Position numbers and translations under genes: made by a program. The notes beneath the pieces were generated by a model that saw only the letters and a list, made by a program, of their open reading frames with translations, was not told where the DNA came from and did not search any database. Positions 6,217 through 12,467 of a stretch of 13,486 nucleotides of DNA are shown one piece after another (the first letter of the stretch is position 1; every line of letters starts with the position of its first letter). The stretch is from positions 1-13,486 of the forward strand of contig JASBVW010000011.1 in NCBI GenBank assembly GCA_029961005.1, read 5' to 3'. The DNA is from Bacillota bacterium. GTDB taxonomy: Bacteria > Bacillota > UBA5301 > JASBVW01.

Positions 6217-7413
6217 ATGTCGTTGCTCCGTAAAGCTACCCTGATTTTGCTTATCCTGGCTATAGGACTGGGTGCTCTCTCGAGCCCCCTGGCAGCCGCC
6301 CCGCCACTGCGGGACGTGGCCAACTCCTGGGCCCGCCCAGCCATCGAGCAACTGGTGCAAACGGGCGTCATCAAGGGTTATCCGGACCGGACCTTCCGCC
6401 CCGACCGGTCGATCACGCGGGCCGAGTTCGCCACCATCCTGGCTAAAGCCTTCCACCTGGACCCTGCGCACCAGGTCTCCTTCAAGGACGTGCGGGGACA
6501 CTGGGCGCGCAGCTACATCGCCGCCCTGGCTGAACAGGGCATCATCCAGGGTTACCCGGACGGAACTTTCCGCCCCCAGAACAAGATCACGCGGGCGGAG
6601 CTGACCTCCATGATCATCCGCGCCCTGCGGCTGGAGGGCGAGGAGAAGCTGGCAGCCCGCAACTGGCCGGAGACCTTTGCTGATGTCTCTCCGGACCACT
6701 GGGCCTTCAAGGCCGTGGAGCTGGCCAACCGCCTGGGGATCATCCCCCCTTACTACGCGGACCGGTTTGAACCCCGGCGCCTGGCCACCCGGGCCGACAC
6801 GGCCTTCATGGTCAAGGGGGCCCTGGATTTGGGCGTGATCCGCGGTTCGGTGGTCTCGGCCGACGCCAAGAGCCTTACCCTGACGGTGCGCTCCCAGGAA
6901 GGGAACCAGGAGACCTTCGTCATCCCCTACGATGCCCTCCTGCTGCGCAACAACTCCACCACCGACCTGGCACACCTTCTGACCGGCGACGCGGTGGAGA
7001 TCGTGGTCAACTCCCTGCGCGAACCCAGGCTGATCCGGGCCAGCGGAGTAATCACCCGGGCCGACGTGACAGAAAGGGTGAGCCAGTTGACGGGTGGCCT
7101 CCTCACGCCGGAGCAGGTAAACGCCATCGTGGATGGAAACTGGGCCGCCTTGGGCGGGTCCGTCCAGTCGGCGCTCTACAACCAGCTCCTCAGCCTGGGC
7201 GCCACGCCAGCGGAGGCGGAGAGCATCCTCAACAAGGACTGGAACAGCCTGGAGGCCGCCGGCAAGGAGCGGCTGGCCCAGGCCGTGAGCAACCAGTTGA
7301 AACTCCCGGTGGAGATCGTCCGGGCCCTCTTTGAGCAGGACTGGCAAAAGGTTGAGGACCTGGCCAAGCTCCAGCTCACCCAGACGCTCCTGAGCAAGAT
7401 CATCAATCATTAG
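6217..7413 (+). CDS. Secreted protein with three S-layer homology domains and C-terminal Trp repeats
   Basis: Probably a cell-surface protein held on secondary cell-wall polymer by its SLH domains. The 398-residue product begins with a signal peptide (MSLLRKATLILLILAIGLGA..., cleavage likely after LAAA, about residue 28). SLH1 (about 31-79) and SLH2 (about 89-138) have the GYPDxTFRP and ITRAE motifs; SLH3 (about 154-206) is diverged, with TRAD replacing TRAE. A beta-rich stretch (about 208-285, starting VIRGSVVSADAKSLTLTV) resembles small OB-like domains of other surface proteins. Residues 297-398 form three helical repeats with an invariant Trp. The start is ATG at 6217, behind GGGAGGAGGAG; upstream in-frame sequence is not signal-like. 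It is divergent from polA and converges on the L,D-transpeptidase gene, with only 28 bases between stops and no visible terminator. At 398 residues it seems short for a main S-layer protein. Confidence 0.9.
   Translation: MSLLRKATLILLILAIGLGALSSPLAAAPPLRDVANSWARPAIEQLVQTGVIKGYPDRTFRPDRSITRAEFATILAKAFHLDPAHQVSFKDVRGHWARSYIAALAEQGIIQGYPDGTFRPQNKITRAELTSMIIRALRLEGEEKLAARNWPETFADVSPDHWAFKAVELANRLGIIPPYYADRFEPRRLATRADTAFMVKGALDLGVIRGSVVSADAKSLTLTVRSQEGNQETFVIPYDALLLRNNSTTDLAHLLTGDAVEIVVNSLREPRLIRASGVITRADVTERVSQLTGGLLTPEQVNAIVDGNWAALGGSVQSALYNQLLSLGATPAEAESILNKDWNSLEAAGKERLAQAVSNQLKLPVEIVRALFEQDWQKVEDLAKLQLTQTLLSKIINH
7105..7410 (+). repeat. Three tandem protein repeats of about 33 residues with a [D/N]W core
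   Basis: These are coding repeats within the SLH protein. Repeat 1 is residues 297-329 (TPEQVNAIVDGNWAAL...), repeat 2 is 330-362 (TPAEAESILNKDWNSL...), and repeat 3 is 363-398 (LPVEIVRALFEQDWQKV...). All share a proline near the start, an aliphatic position, an Asn/Asp-Trp or Asp-Trp pair about 11-12 residues after the proline, and a following amphipathic helix. Trp-to-Trp spacing is 33 and then 34 residues. The DNA copies are diverged, so this is an old duplication. I do not recognise the repeat as a named domain. Confidence 0.65.
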
Positions 7414-7441
7414 CCCGGGGCCGGCCGCAGAGGTCCTCCCG

Positions 7442-9034
7442 CTACTCTCGCCGGACGGGGAGGGGGATCAGCTCCCCCCGGAGTGGCTGCGCCACTCCAG
7501 CGGGGCGCACCAGCTCCAGAACCCACTTCTTCTCGTCCCAGCGCGCCGCCACCCCATCCACCGCGCGCAAGAAGTCGGCCAGGGAGGCATAGGGCCGGCC
7601 CAGTTGCACCACCGCCGGCAGGAGCCACCTTTCCCCCACCACCGCCATCCCCCGCCGCTCCTCCCACCGCACCTCTATCCCCAGGCCCTGGGCCACTGCC
7701 TGTACCGGCACCATCAGCTCTTCCCCGCGGCGAAAGGCCCGGGCGGAGGGGAGCGGTTCCCCGTCCAGCCAGATCTGCACCGGCCGCAAGTCCAGTCCGC
7801 CGAAAGGATCTTTCTTGATGGCTTGCACGCCCAGCTTTTCTTTCAGCAAGGGTTCGGGCCACCAGATCTCCCCTTCCCGCTCCAGCGCACCGCCGGGGGG
7901 CGGGACGTGCGGCCAGTCCGCTCCGTAGGACAGATCCCAGGTTACGCCCAGGCCCAAAGCCCTCATCGCCGATGCCACCGGCCACCAAACCTGGCCTTTC
8001 TCCCAGCGGCCGCGCACCCCCACCAGCCGCCCTTCCACCCACAGGAGGGGCACGGACAGGGCCAGGGTGCCCCACTTTTGGTTGTACTCCGCCCCCAACC
8101 CCAGGGCCGCCACTGCATCGGGGAGCGGTATGTACAGGTCATGGCCGCGCACGCGGAAGGCGGAGACGGAATGGCCATTGAGGGCAAGGGTGCGGCTGTC
8201 CAGATCCCAGACCAGTTCGGCATTGAGCCGGCCGGCCAGCGGGTAAAGGGGGACCCAGACCTGCTCCTCCGCCCAAAAGCCGCGCTTTCCCAAAGGCTCG
8301 CCGTTCAGGCCTATCTCCACCCCCACAGCCAGCCGCACCGGCTCTCCCCTGGCTTCGCGCACTGCGCGGGCCAACTCTTCCCGGGGAAAAGGCTCCCGGA
8401 TTCCCATCTGGCGGAGGAGCTGCTCCGCCCTTTCCGGCGTATTCAGACCGCGCCGATAGATGTCGGGAAAGACTGTGAGGTAAACCGCCTCTCCGTCCGG
8501 CGCCTCCTCCACCAGCATCGTCTCGTAGATGAACTCCACGGGGGTACCCAACGGGACCAGGGCGAAGAGCTCTTCTACGTCCTGGTTGTGCATGCGGATG
8601 CAGCCGCCGGAGACGGCCTTGCCGATCGAAGAGGGGTCGTTGGTCCCGTGGATGCCGTAGCCTTTTAAGCTCAGACCCAGCCAGCGAGAACCCAAGGGAT
8701 TATCGGGGCCGGGCGGCACAGGGGGTTTATGCTCAGGATACCAGGTGGGATTGACCACCTTATTGACCACGGTATACGACCCGATGGCAGAAGGGGTGAC
8801 CATTTTACCCACCGCAATGGGGTAACAGCGCCACAGGCGCCCGCCTTCGTACAGGGCCAGGGTGCGGGCCGGGAGGTTGATGACGATGCGCCAAAGCGGA
8901 GGTGCGGCCTCCGCAGCCGGCGTCGGGGCCGCCCGGGTCTCCTCCCCAGGCAACGCCAGGCACAGTAAAACGGCCAGGCTCCACTTCCATGCCAGGGCGC
9001 GGAACTCCGGCCGCAGGTAAAATCCCTTTCCCAT
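7442..9034 (-). CDS. Secreted L,D-transpeptidase (YkuD) with copper-amine-oxidase-like repeats
   Basis: Probably forms or edits 3-3 peptide cross-links in peptidoglycan outside the membrane. The product has 530 residues. A signal peptide or anchor (about 14-36, WKWSLAVLLCLALPG) is followed by a YkuD domain (about 48-175) with IVINLPARTLALYEGG, GIHGTNDP (His129) and SGGCIRMHN (catalytic Cys145). The usual His of the SHGC motif is Gly143 here. The rest (about 245-515) holds three or so segments of the copper amine oxidase N-terminal type, with patterns such as VEIGLNGEPL, VPLYPLAGRL, WDLDSRTLALNG and VQIWLDGEPLPSARAF, typical of non-catalytic wall-associated modules in Clostridia. The start is ATG at 9032-9034, with AGGGG ten bases upstream. 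It is downstream of the PspC gene by 130 bases and convergent with the SLH gene. A sigma-E-like promoter candidate lies 44 bases upstream, so a spore cortex or coat role is possible. Confidence 0.9.
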   Translation of the reverse strand: MGKGFYLRPEFRALAWKWSLAVLLCLALPGEETRAAPTPAAEAAPPLWRIVINLPARTLALYEGGRLWRCYPIAVGKMVTPSAIGSYTVVNKVVNPTWYPEHKPPVPPGPDNPLGSRWLGLSLKGYGIHGTNDPSSIGKAVSGGCIRMHNQDVEELFALVPLGTPVEFIYETMLVEEAPDGEAVYLTVFPDIYRRGLNTPERAEQLLRQMGIREPFPREELARAVREARGEPVRLAVGVEIGLNGEPLGKRGFWAEEQVWVPLYPLAGRLNAELVWDLDSRTLALNGHSVSAFRVRGHDLYIPLPDAVAALGLGAEYNQKWGTLALSVPLLWVEGRLVGVRGRWEKGQVWWPVASAMRALGLGVTWDLSYGADWPHVPPPGGALEREGEIWWPEPLLKEKLGVQAIKKDPFGGLDLRPVQIWLDGEPLPSARAFRRGEELMVPVQAVAQGLGIEVRWEERRGMAVVGERWLLPAVVQLGRPYASLADFLRAVDGVAARWDEKKWVLELVRPAGVAQPLRGELIPLPVRRE

Positions 9035-9077
9035 GGCGTTCGGCCCCTATCTCCCCCTCGCGCGCTGTTCAAGGAGA

Positions 9078-9106
9078 AGTATATGTGGGCCAGACCGCCG
9101 TTATGA
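9078..9106 (-). promoter_or_regulatory. Candidate promoter for the L,D-transpeptidase (sigma-E-like)
   Basis: On the minus strand, TCATAAC (9106 down to 9100), then exactly 14 bases, then CATATACT (9085 down to 9078). Compared with the Bacillus sigma-E pattern [GT][AC]ATATT-N14-CATACAAT, this matches 5 of 7 at -35 and 6 of 8 at -10, with the correct spacing. The box ends 44 bases before the start codon. Read as sigma-A, the -10 TATACT is good but no TTGACA-like -35 stands at 16-18 bases. Assignment to sigma-E is inference from an alignment done by eye. Confidence 0.4.
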
Positions 9107-9137
9107 CCCCGCCCCGCCTTAACTCGACGACCGGGCC

Positions 9138-9149
9138 GCCGAGCTCGGC
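9138..9149. repeat. 12-base perfect palindrome just after the PspC gene
   Basis: GCCGAGCTCGGC at 9138-9149 is self-complementary, 15 bases past the PspC-protein stop and upstream of the L,D-transpeptidase promoter candidate. No T-run follows on the minus strand, so it is not a normal intrinsic terminator. It could be an operator, an RNA processing signal or chance in GC-rich DNA. Confidence 0.3.
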
Positions 9150-9164
9150 CTCTGCTCCGCCGTT

Positions 9165-9608
9165 TTACCTGGCCGGCCGCAGGATGAGGTAGAGCCCTCC
9201 CGCCACCAGGGCCAATGGCCACAGATGCCAGAGCTGCATCCAGGGCCATAGGTTATGGGCGAGAAAGATCAACCCCAAAACCACCAGGATCAAGCCCAGG
9301 CTGCGCCCGGCTGCAGAACCGGAGGACTCCACCCGGGGCTCTCCTTCGGCTCCGGACCCTTCTCGGCCCGACTCGCTCTCCTCACCTCCCCTTGCTCCCC
9401 CGTCAGAGGCGGAATCGGCCGCCGGAGCTTCCGGGATGATCAGCCAGGCCAGGAGATAGAGAATAAAACCGGCTCCACCCAAGAAGAAGATCAAGAGGCA
9501 GAGCAAGCGGACCAGGCTCACGTCCACTTGAAAGTACTCGGCCAGTCCGCCGCAGACTCCGCCCAGGATCCGATCTTTGCGGGAACGATAGAGGCGTTTG
9601 ATGGCCAT
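9165..9608 (-). CDS. PspC-domain envelope-stress membrane protein with LiaF-like C-terminal segment
   Basis: A small membrane protein of 147 residues. The PspC domain (about 1-63) shows KRLYRSRKDRILGGVCGG and LAEYFQVDVSLVRL, followed by a hydrophobic segment ending AWLIIPEAP. A charged linker rich in Gly, Glu and Ser (about 66-103) leads to two closely spaced hydrophobic segments (about 105-143, with HNLWPWMQLWHLWPLALVAGG), resembling the membrane part of LiaI/LiaF-type proteins. PspC homologues in other bacteria sense or control envelope stress; the role here is inferred only from family. The frame is open up to 9695, but the ATG at 9606-9608 has AAAGGAG seven bases upstream and starts exactly at the conserved domain. 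It is transcribed away from nadE and precedes the L,D-transpeptidase in the same direction, which fits an envelope theme. Confidence 0.9.
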   Translation of the reverse strand: MAIKRLYRSRKDRILGGVCGGLAEYFQVDVSLVRLLCLLIFFLGGAGFILYLLAWLIIPEAPAADSASDGGARGGEESESGREGSGAEGEPRVESSGSAAGRSLGLILVVLGLIFLAHNLWPWMQLWHLWPLALVAGGLYLILRPAR

Positions 9609-9670
9609 TTGCGTGCTCCTTTCAAAATTTGGCTCGCTTTGCTTCATTCCACAAGAGGTATTCGGAAGGA

Positions 9671-9693
9671 GACGGAGAAATCCTTTTCTCGTC
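9671..9693. promoter_or_regulatory. Dyad between the PspC gene and nadE
   Basis: GAC-G-GAGAAA-TCCT-TTTCTC-GTC: GAGAAA (9675-9680) is complementary to TTTCTC (9685-9690), and GAC (9671-9673) to GTC (9691-9693), with one unpaired G on the left arm. It lies in the 117-base divergent region, 32 bases before the nadE start. It could be an operator shared by both genes or a small hairpin in the nadE leader. No clear -35/-10 pair was found for either gene. Confidence 0.35.
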
Positions 9694-9725
9694 AAGAATA
9701 CGTAAAGTTAATGGGAGGTCTGAAG

Positions 9726-10475
9726 ATGGAGACGAAAGCAGCCGTGGAAGGTCTGGTGAAGTGGATACAAGAGCGCGTGCGGGAAGCCGGGGCACGAGGC
9801 ATAGTAGTAGGCTTGAGCGGGGGCATCGATTCCGCGGTGACAGCCGCCCTGGCGGCGCGGGCCTGCCCGGGCGAAACTTTAGGGGTGATCATGCCCTGCC
9901 ACAGCGACCCGCAAGACGCAGAGGACGCCCGACTGGTGGCGCGCCACCTGCAGCTCCCGACGGCGGTGGTGGACCTCACCCCCGTTTACGACGCGTTGGT
10001 GACCGCCCTGGGGGAAAACCCGGGCCAGGCGGCGCCGCGCGACCTGGCCCGGGCCAATCTCAAGCCGCGCCTGCGCATGGCTACCCTGTACTTCTTCGCC
10101 AACCGGCGCAACTACCTGGTGGCCGGGACCGGCAATCGCAGCGAGCTCACCGTCGGCTACTTCACCAAGTACGGCGACGGGGGGGTGGACATCCTCCCCC
10201 TGGGGGGATTGGTCAAGCAGCAAGTGCGCCTCTTGGCCTACTACCTGGACATCCCGCGGGAGATCATTGCCCGCCGGCCTTCAGCCGGGCTGTGGGAAGG
10301 CCAAACCGACGAAGGGGAGATGGGGCTCACGTATGAAGAGCTGGACCACTTCCTCTTGACCAGGCAGGGCCGCCCTGAGGTGGTAGAGCGGGTCACCCGG
10401 CTCTCCCTGGCCAGCGAACACAAGCGGCGCCTTCCGGCCGTCCCCGACCCCGTACTGGCCCCCGACCCGGAGTGA
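9726..10475 (+). CDS. nadE: Ammonia-dependent NAD(+) synthetase
   Basis: Converts nicotinic acid adenine dinucleotide to NAD+ using ATP and ammonia, the last step of NAD synthesis. The product has 249 residues, the size of the single-domain form. No glutaminase (nitrilase-like) domain is attached, so free ammonia or a separate amidotransferase must supply nitrogen. The N-type ATP pyrophosphatase loop SGGIDS is at residues 31-36. Further family signatures are AGTGNRSELTVGYFTKYGDG, DILPLGGLVKQQVRLLA and PSAGLWEGQTDEGEMG. An upstream ATG at 9711 is in frame, but the ATG at 9726 has GGGAGG seven bases before it and is the likely start. It stands alone on the plus strand and converges on the tandem ATPase gene with 16 bases between the stops, leaving no room for a terminator. 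Confidence 0.96.
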   Translation: METKAAVEGLVKWIQERVREAGARGIVVGLSGGIDSAVTAALAARACPGETLGVIMPCHSDPQDAEDARLVARHLQLPTAVVDLTPVYDALVTALGENPGQAAPRDLARANLKPRLRMATLYFFANRRNYLVAGTGNRSELTVGYFTKYGDGGVDILPLGGLVKQQVRLLAYYLDIPREIIARRPSAGLWEGQTDEGEMGLTYEELDHFLLTRQGRPEVVERVTRLSLASEHKRRLPAVPDPVLAPDPE

Positions 10476-10491
10476 GCCCGGACGGCGAGTT

Positions 10492-11637
10492 TCAGGCCGA
10501 GGACGGAGCCCCGGCGGCCTCCCGGCAGTAGGACAGGATGCGCTGCAGGGTGCGCTCCCGCAGCTCATCAATGGCGGCAAAGTCCATGTGGGGGGTGTAG
10601 TAGCCCTCCATCTCGTCGTGGACTTCTTTCGCCCGGGCGATGAAGCTGATCGCGCGCTCCAGGAGTTCCCGGTAGATCCGCCGGTCCTCCTGCGCCACCC
10701 GTGCCCAGGAAGCCAATTCCCCGGCGCGCAGGCAGGTGCCCAAATCCACCACCGCTTCAGGTTGGGGGGGCCAATAGAGGTGCGGCTCTGCCGAAGTGAC
10801 CACCCCCACCCCCAGGGCGGGCACAACCAGGTGCTCCAGCCGTGCTGGGTCCAACGAGCAGTGGTAGCACTCCACGTCGAAGCCCCGTTCCTGGACGTGG
10901 GCGGCCACTTTCTGCAAAAGGGTGGACTTGCCGCTCCCCGGAGGGCCTTGCAGCACCACCACCCGGGGCAGCCGGCCCAGGATAGTCTCCAGGTGGTGCA
11001 CCAGGCCCCGGGGGCTGATAGCGGAGGCGAAGAGGTGGCGCGCCTTTCCCGGCACCTCCGCCACCGGCGCAGAGCCGCAGATCCGCTCCCCCAGCTCCAC
11101 CGCCAGCCGGTTAGCCCGGCCACACTCCAAGGCCCGGCTGTGGATGGCCGCCCGGTCGTCGTAGATCTCCTTGGCCGCCCGCAAGAAGCGGTAGGCGTGG
11201 GCGAAAAGATGCCCTATCCGGCGGTTGCACTCCACAATCCGCTCCCGGTGCGAGCGCATCCCGCGCTCATCCCAAAAATCTCCCAGGTGCAAGATCTCAT
11301 CCACGCATCCGGGATGGCGCGGATCCAGAACGTGGGGGGCCGTCCCGTCGATGAGGGCCACCCCCGCCCCCGGGATGACCACCCCGTCCAGGGAATCGTG
11401 ATCAGACGAGCACTGGTGTAGCTCTACGTCGTACCCCCTCTCCAGCAGCGCCTCAGCAATCCGGCGCATGAAGGTGGACTTGCCCACCCCCGGCCCCCCT
11501 TTGAGGATCAGGATGCGGGTGGCCTCCGGGCCGGCGATGTACTCGTAAAAAGAGTAAAAGCCGTAGGCGGTATTTCCCCCCGGAAAGACCCTCTTGCAGA
11601 AGCCCCTCCCTGTACCGCTGTCGCCCACGCTCAGCAC
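10492..11637 (-). CDS. Tandem P-loop ATPase of unknown function (PRK06851-type)
   Basis: A cytoplasmic-looking protein of up to 381 residues with no signal peptide or membrane segment. It is built from two copies of one NTPase unit: Walker A sequences GGPGVGKST (47-55) and GPPGSGKST (231-239) lie 184 residues apart. The following matches keep the same offset: RGYDVE/RGFDVE, HQCSSD (Cys76, Asp79) against YHCSLD (Cys260, Asp263), and VVIPGAGVALIDGTAPH against LVVPALGVGVVTSAEPH. The opening FPGGNTAYGFYSFYEYI segment and the layout match, from memory, a family of uncharacterised Firmicute ATPases (PRK06851). The function is unknown. The start is either GTG at 11635-11637 or GTG at 11626-11628; the second has the better-placed AAGGAAGGTG. 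It lies 80 bases after the PIG-L gene on the same strand, with its own promoter candidate, and ends 16 bases from the nadE stop. Confidence 0.85.
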   Translation of the reverse strand: MLSVGDSGTGRGFCKRVFPGGNTAYGFYSFYEYIAGPEATRILILKGGPGVGKSTFMRRIAEALLERGYDVELHQCSSDHDSLDGVVIPGAGVALIDGTAPHVLDPRHPGCVDEILHLGDFWDERGMRSHRERIVECNRRIGHLFAHAYRFLRAAKEIYDDRAAIHSRALECGRANRLAVELGERICGSAPVAEVPGKARHLFASAISPRGLVHHLETILGRLPRVVVLQGPPGSGKSTLLQKVAAHVQERGFDVECYHCSLDPARLEHLVVPALGVGVVTSAEPHLYWPPQPEAVVDLGTCLRAGELASWARVAQEDRRIYRELLERAISFIARAKEVHDEMEGYYTPHMDFAAIDELRERTLQRILSYCREAAGAPSSA

Positions 11638-11670
11638 CTTCCTTCCCCGTGCTCAAGTCTCGGCCTCTTA

Positions 11671-11700
11671 TTTGTATGCGCCCGCGCGGGCCGGTGACAG
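11671..11700 (-). promoter_or_regulatory. Candidate promoter with internal palindrome upstream of the tandem ATPase
   Basis: On the minus strand, CTGTCA (11700 down to 11695), an 18-base spacer and TACAAA (11676 down to 11671) give 4 of 6 at both sigma-A boxes. The same -10 region read as CATACAAA matches the sigma-E -10 CATACAAT at 7 of 8, but the bases 14 upstream (TGTCACC) do not match its -35. The spacer contains a perfect 12-base palindrome, GCCCGCGCGGGC (11680-11691), a possible operator. No T-run follows, so it is not a normal terminator for the PIG-L gene. Confidence 0.33.
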
Positions 11701-11717
11701 CGGCTGGCTCTCCCGCT

Positions 11718-12467
11718 CTACAGGTCGAGGGCATCGACAAAGAAGTGCATTTGATAAGGGAAGAGGACTTTGAAGGCTTCCCGTCGGCCTCCGCCATGGC
11801 CGCGCCCGTAGCGGCGGGCCATGAACTCGAGGTAGCGCAGGACCTGCTCCCAAACCAAAGGGGGAAATTGCGAAGCGTGACAGCGCAGGGCCTGGAGCTT
11901 CTGCTCCCAGGTCTTCTCCACCCCCACCCAGGTATTGGGAAAGCGGGTGGCGTAAAAGGCCGCCGCCTGGATCGGAGGCGGCAGGGGTTCAGGCCGCCCG
12001 CGGTGCAAAGCCGGCAAGTGCCCTAAAAGGCAGGCAGCCGCCCCGGCCAGCCCCACCCGCCGGTGGTCGGGATGGGCCTCATAGGGGAGCCAGGGGTCCG
12101 GCAAGAGAACAGCCTCGGGCTGGAAGCGGTAGATGACCTCGACCAGTGCCTCCCGCACTTCGTCCTCGGTCCAATTCCCCCCGTCGGGGAAGTTGAGCCA
12201 GAAGAGCTCCCGCACCCCTAAGACCTCTGCCGCCCGCTCCTGCTCGGCCCGGCGCAACTCCGCCAGCCGCGGCCCCACCAGGGCGGGATCGGAGCTCCCC
12301 GCTGCCCCGTCGGTCACGGTGACGTAGGCCACCTCCGCTCCCTGCTGAGCCAAGAGGGCAACCGTAGCGCCGGCCGCCAGCTCCAGGTCGTCCGGGTGCG
12401 GCTGTACGCCTAAGATCCGTTTCATTTGGAGGAGAGGAGGAACGGGGATCCACCTGGTCAGTTTCAT
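11718..12467 (-). CDS. PIG-L/LmbE-family zinc-dependent deacetylase
   Basis: Probably a metal-dependent amidase that removes an acetyl or other acyl group from an amino-sugar-type substrate. The family includes GlcNAc-PI deacetylase, MshB and BshB. The 249-residue product has the zinc motif PHPDD (His24, Asp26, Asp27 after Pro23), VTVTDGAAGS (49-58), ELRRAEQERAAEVLGV (70-85) and the third ligand motif EAHPDHRRVG (His132, His135). The C-terminal half has AFYATRFPNTWVGV and a region about how many acetylated sugars could bind, but nothing that names the substrate. I chose the ATG at 12465-12467, which overlaps the upstream HD-GYP stop as ATGA. An internal ATG at 12423-12425 sits closer to the motif but has no ribosome site. 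A bacillithiol role (BshB) is possible, but no other bsh gene is visible. Confidence 0.87.
   Translation of the reverse strand: MKLTRWIPVPPLLQMKRILGVQPHPDDLELAAGATVALLAQQGAEVAYVTVTDGAAGSSDPALVGPRLAELRRAEQERAAEVLGVRELFWLNFPDGGNWTEDEVREALVEVIYRFQPEAVLLPDPWLPYEAHPDHRRVGLAGAAACLLGHLPALHRGRPEPLPPPIQAAAFYATRFPNTWVGVEKTWEQKLQALRCHASQFPPLVWEQVLRYLEFMARRYGRGHGGGRREAFKVLFPYQMHFFVDALDL

Noticed and set aside
6142..7410. A 422-codon open frame on the minus strand opposite the SLH gene
   Set aside because: The plus strand encodes a signal peptide and SLH domains; the reverse frame has no recognisable domain and no convincing ribosome site.
7604..8668. A 354-codon open frame on the plus strand opposite the L,D-transpeptidase
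   Set aside because: Same pattern: His/Gln/Pro-rich shadow of a real gene with a clear YkuD active site.
9255..9725. Long N-terminal extension of NadE reaching back to 9255
   Set aside because: It runs antisense through the PspC gene and its translation has no domain; ATG at 9726 has a well-placed ribosome site.
10588..11421. A 277-codon plus-strand frame opposite the tandem ATPase
   Set aside because: The minus strand carries two conserved Walker A motifs; the antisense frame shows only low-complexity composition.
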